Translations under genes and position numbers: made by a program
Source of the DNA: Lachnoclostridium sp. UBA7482
GTDB taxonomy: Bacteria > Bacillota > Clostridia > Lachnospirales > Lachnospiraceae
Assembly (NCBI GenBank): GCA_002479645.1
Contig: DLOO01000004.1
Coordinates: forward strand, 1-8,092
Direction: 5' to 3'
DNA length: 8,092 nt
Shown: positions 6,236 to 8,092 of the stretch, piece after piece
Layout: every line of letters begins with the position of its first letter
Position numbering within the stretch: position 1 is the first letter of the stretch
Notes under the pieces: generated by a model
The model's database searches: none
Told to the model about the DNA's origin: nothing
What the model saw: the letters and a program-made list of their open reading frames with translations, nothing else

Positions 6236-8019
6236 TGCTTCCAATGAAGGCTTATATGAAACGCAACTGGCTTGCAGCCATTGCAATGATTCTGTTTGTT
6301 TTACTGGGATTGACTATACGGCTCGGATATCTCATGCTTCACAAGTCGGAAACCTATGCGGAAATGGCACAGGATGTATGGCAGCGTGAGAGAACCATAA
6401 AGGCGGCAAGGGGACGGATTTACGACCGAAACGGTGTTGTGCTTGCCACGAATCAATCGGTCTGTACAGTTTCTGTGATACATAATCAGATTAAAGAGCC
6501 TGAGAAAGTGATTCGGGTTTTGGCGGACACGCTGCATATGACCGAAGAGGCGGTTCGCAAACGAGTAGAGAAACATTCTTCCATCGAGAGAATCAAGGCA
6601 AATGTCGACAAGGAAACCGGGGACTACCTGAAAGCGCAGAAGCTGGCAGGCGTCGTGGTGGATGAGGACTATCGCAGGACGTATCCGATTGGAGACCTGG
6701 CGTCGCGCGTTATCGGATTTACCGGCGGCGACAATCAGGGAATCATCGGACTGGAGGTTATGTACGATGATATCCTGGGTGGGAAAAACGGGACGATTTT
6801 GACGACAACTACGGCGCACGGACTGAATATCGACGGAGCTGCAGAAGGTCGGGTTGAACCGGTGGCAGGACTGGACTTATACACCAGTCTGGATTATAAT
6901 ATACAGTTGTACTGCAAGCAGGCCGCGCAGACCTGTCTGGAGGCAACGGGGGCGAAGACCGTAAGCATTGTGATGATGAATCCGCAGAACGGAGAGATTC
7001 TTGCGATGACAACCCTGCCCGAGTTTGACGCCAATAAACCGTTTGTGCCGATAGAGAGTCTTTTGTACCGGCTGGATGAAAACGGGGAGAAGCAGCCCTA
7101 TGAATGGAACCGCCTAAGCGAAAGCGAAAAAACGGAGTTCCTAAACGGAATGTGGCGAAATCCGTTGATTTCGGATACGTATGAGCCGGGGTCGACGTTT
7201 AAGATTGTAACCTCTACGGCAGCATTTGAAGCCGGCGTACTGGAGGTTACGGATCGGTTTCATTGTCCCGGCCATTATGTGGTGGAAGACCGGATCATTC
7301 ACTGTCATAAGCGAACGGGACACGGCAGTGAGGATTTCAAACAGGGAATTATGAACTCCTGCAATCCGGTATTTATGCAGATCGCGGAGCGCACAGGAGC
7401 GGAGAAGACCTATGAGACCTACCGGAAGCTGGGACTGTTTCAGCGCACCGGTGTGGATTTGCCGGGCGAGGCCAATTCGATTATGCATAAGCTTGAGGAT
7501 ATCGGACCGGTCGAGCTTGCGACAATGTCATTTGGACAGTCGTTTCAGATTACACCCCTGCAGTTACTTACCGCTGCGGCATGCGTGGTAAACGGGGGAA
7601 CCCGGATTACACCGCATCTCGGAGTTTCGGCAATGAATGCCGAGACGGGAGAGATTACGGAGCTTGCCTATGCGCGCGCCGAAGAATGTGTGTCGGCAGG
7701 AACCTCCGAGCTGATGCGCGAGCTGCTTCATGCGGTCGTTGCAGAGGGGACGGGAAAACGTGCTTATCTGGAAGGCTATACCATCGGGGGAAAGACGGCG
7801 ACCAGTCAGAAGCTGCCGCGAAGCGCAAGAAAATACATCGCGTCGTTTCTCGGATTTGCACCGGCGGAAAATCCGCAGGTGATGGCGCTCGTGCTGATTG
7901 ATGAACCGGTCGGCGTATATTACGGCGGAACGATTGCCGCGCCGGTGATTAAAGAGGTATTTGCTACTGCGCTTCCTTATTTGGGAATTGAAAAGCAGGA
8001 AACAGAAGAAGATAATTGA
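6235..8019 (+). CDS. Second class B penicillin-binding protein (SpoVD/FtsI-like) with KTA third motif
   Basis: This is a paralogue of the preceding PBP. From the ATG at 6235 it has 594 residues. A transmembrane helix spans about 11-36. The pedestal domain follows and includes ARGRIYDRNG (58-67) and YPIGDLASRVIGF (150-162). The transpeptidase domain has S320-TFK323 and S375-C-N377, but its third motif is K520-T-A-T where KTGT is expected. Cys357 and Cys376 repeat the spacing seen in the first PBP. Both paralogues share MWRN..ISDTYEPGSTFK, TGVDLPGEA and VELAT.SFGQ.F. There is no PASTA domain; the protein ends soon after ALPYLGIE in a short acidic tail. The start is uncertain: ATG 6217 has AGGA only 2 bases away, ATG 6235 has GGGA at 8 bases, and ATG 6244 has no site at a useful distance. 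I prefer 6235. It may act in division, elongation or spore cortex synthesis; the sequence does not decide which. Confidence 0.9.
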   Translation: MLPMKAYMKRNWLAAIAMILFVLLGLTIRLGYLMLHKSETYAEMAQDVWQRERTIKAARGRIYDRNGVVLATNQSVCTVSVIHNQIKEPEKVIRVLADTLHMTEEAVRKRVEKHSSIERIKANVDKETGDYLKAQKLAGVVVDEDYRRTYPIGDLASRVIGFTGGDNQGIIGLEVMYDDILGGKNGTILTTTTAHGLNIDGAAEGRVEPVAGLDLYTSLDYNIQLYCKQAAQTCLEATGAKTVSIVMMNPQNGEILAMTTLPEFDANKPFVPIESLLYRLDENGEKQPYEWNRLSESEKTEFLNGMWRNPLISDTYEPGSTFKIVTSTAAFEAGVLEVTDRFHCPGHYVVEDRIIHCHKRTGHGSEDFKQGIMNSCNPVFMQIAERTGAEKTYETYRKLGLFQRTGVDLPGEANSIMHKLEDIGPVELATMSFGQSFQITPLQLLTAAACVVNGGTRITPHLGVSAMNAETGEITELAYARAEECVSAGTSELMRELLHAVVAEGTGKRAYLEGYTIGGKTATSQKLPRSARKYIASFLGFAPAENPQVMALVLIDEPVGVYYGGTIAAPVIKEVFATALPYLGIEKQETEEDN

Positions 8020-8027
8020 TTTCATTA

Positions 8028-8037
8028 CGAAATTTCG
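8028..8037. repeat. Short perfect palindrome before the murD-like gene
   Basis: CGAAATTTCG is a perfect 10-bp palindrome in the 37-base gap before the last gene, ending 19 bases before its ATG. It is too short and loop-less to be a terminator, and it may be chance or a small operator. Confidence 0.4.
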
Positions 8038-8056
8038 ATAGAAAGGAACGAATAAC

Positions 8057-8092
8057 ATGGTCTGGAATCAAAAGAATGTGCTGGTAATCGGT
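8057..8092 (+). CDS. murD: 5' fragment of a murD-like gene (UDP-MurNAc-Ala:D-Glu ligase)
   Basis: Only the first 12 codons are present, reading MVWNQKNVLVIG; the window then ends. A strong AAAGGA (8042-8047) lies 9 bases before the ATG, so this is a genuine start. The K-N-V-L-V-I-G pattern is the first beta strand of a Rossmann-type N-terminal domain, as in MurD, which adds D-glutamate to UDP-MurNAc-L-Ala in the cytosol. MurD is common in this part of dcw clusters. MraY, the other likely neighbour, would begin with a hydrophobic membrane segment, which is not seen. Another Rossmann enzyme cannot be excluded from so few residues. Confidence 0.6.
   Translation, partial: MVWNQKNVLVIG

Noticed and set aside
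1..8092. Search for transposons, integration sites, CRISPR arrays, riboswitches and RNA genes
   Set aside because: Coding is nearly continuous in one direction with uniform style; the only gap above 100 bases (2087-2249) is fully explained by terminator, promoter and operator.

Overview
The window reads as a chromosomal stretch of a low-to-mid GC Gram-positive bacterium of the class Clostridia. The best guess is Lachnospiraceae, judged from the style of the proteins and gene order, not from any search. All genes are on the + strand. No mobile element, CRISPR array, tRNA or rRNA is visible. It is the start of a division and cell wall (dcw) cluster preceded by two housekeeping genes.

Layout: positions 7-2086 hold ychF (ribosome-associated ATPase) and lgt (prolipoprotein diacylglyceryl transferase), 13 bases apart and probably co-transcribed. 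A strong intrinsic terminator at 2108-2143 closes that unit. The 163-base gap 2087-2249 then carries a candidate promoter (2155-2183) and five tandem AARTGR boxes (2191-2237). These look like an MraZ operator, and the last box runs into the mraZ ribosome binding site.

From 2250 the dcw genes follow closely: mraZ (regulator), rsmH (16S rRNA methyltransferase, GTG start), an ftsL-like gene, then two consecutive class B penicillin-binding proteins. The first (4220-6154) is probably the septal transpeptidase. The second (about 6235-8019) is a SpoVD/FtsI-like paralogue whose third active-site motif reads KTA instead of KTG. The window ends 12 codons into a gene with a Rossmann-type start, most likely murD. 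The gaps are 12-16 bases except before the second PBP gene, where a 13-bp imperfect hairpin encloses the ribosome binding region, and before murD (37 bases).

Together, the genes cover regulation of the cluster (MraZ), ribosome maturation (RsmH), divisome assembly (FtsL-like), septal peptidoglycan cross-linking (two PBPs) and precursor synthesis (MurD-like). I see no new multi-gene system. The points that deserve a second look are the five-box operator, the structured leader of the second PBP, its KTA motif, a cysteine pair shared by both PBPs, and the absence of mraY/murE before the murD-like gene.
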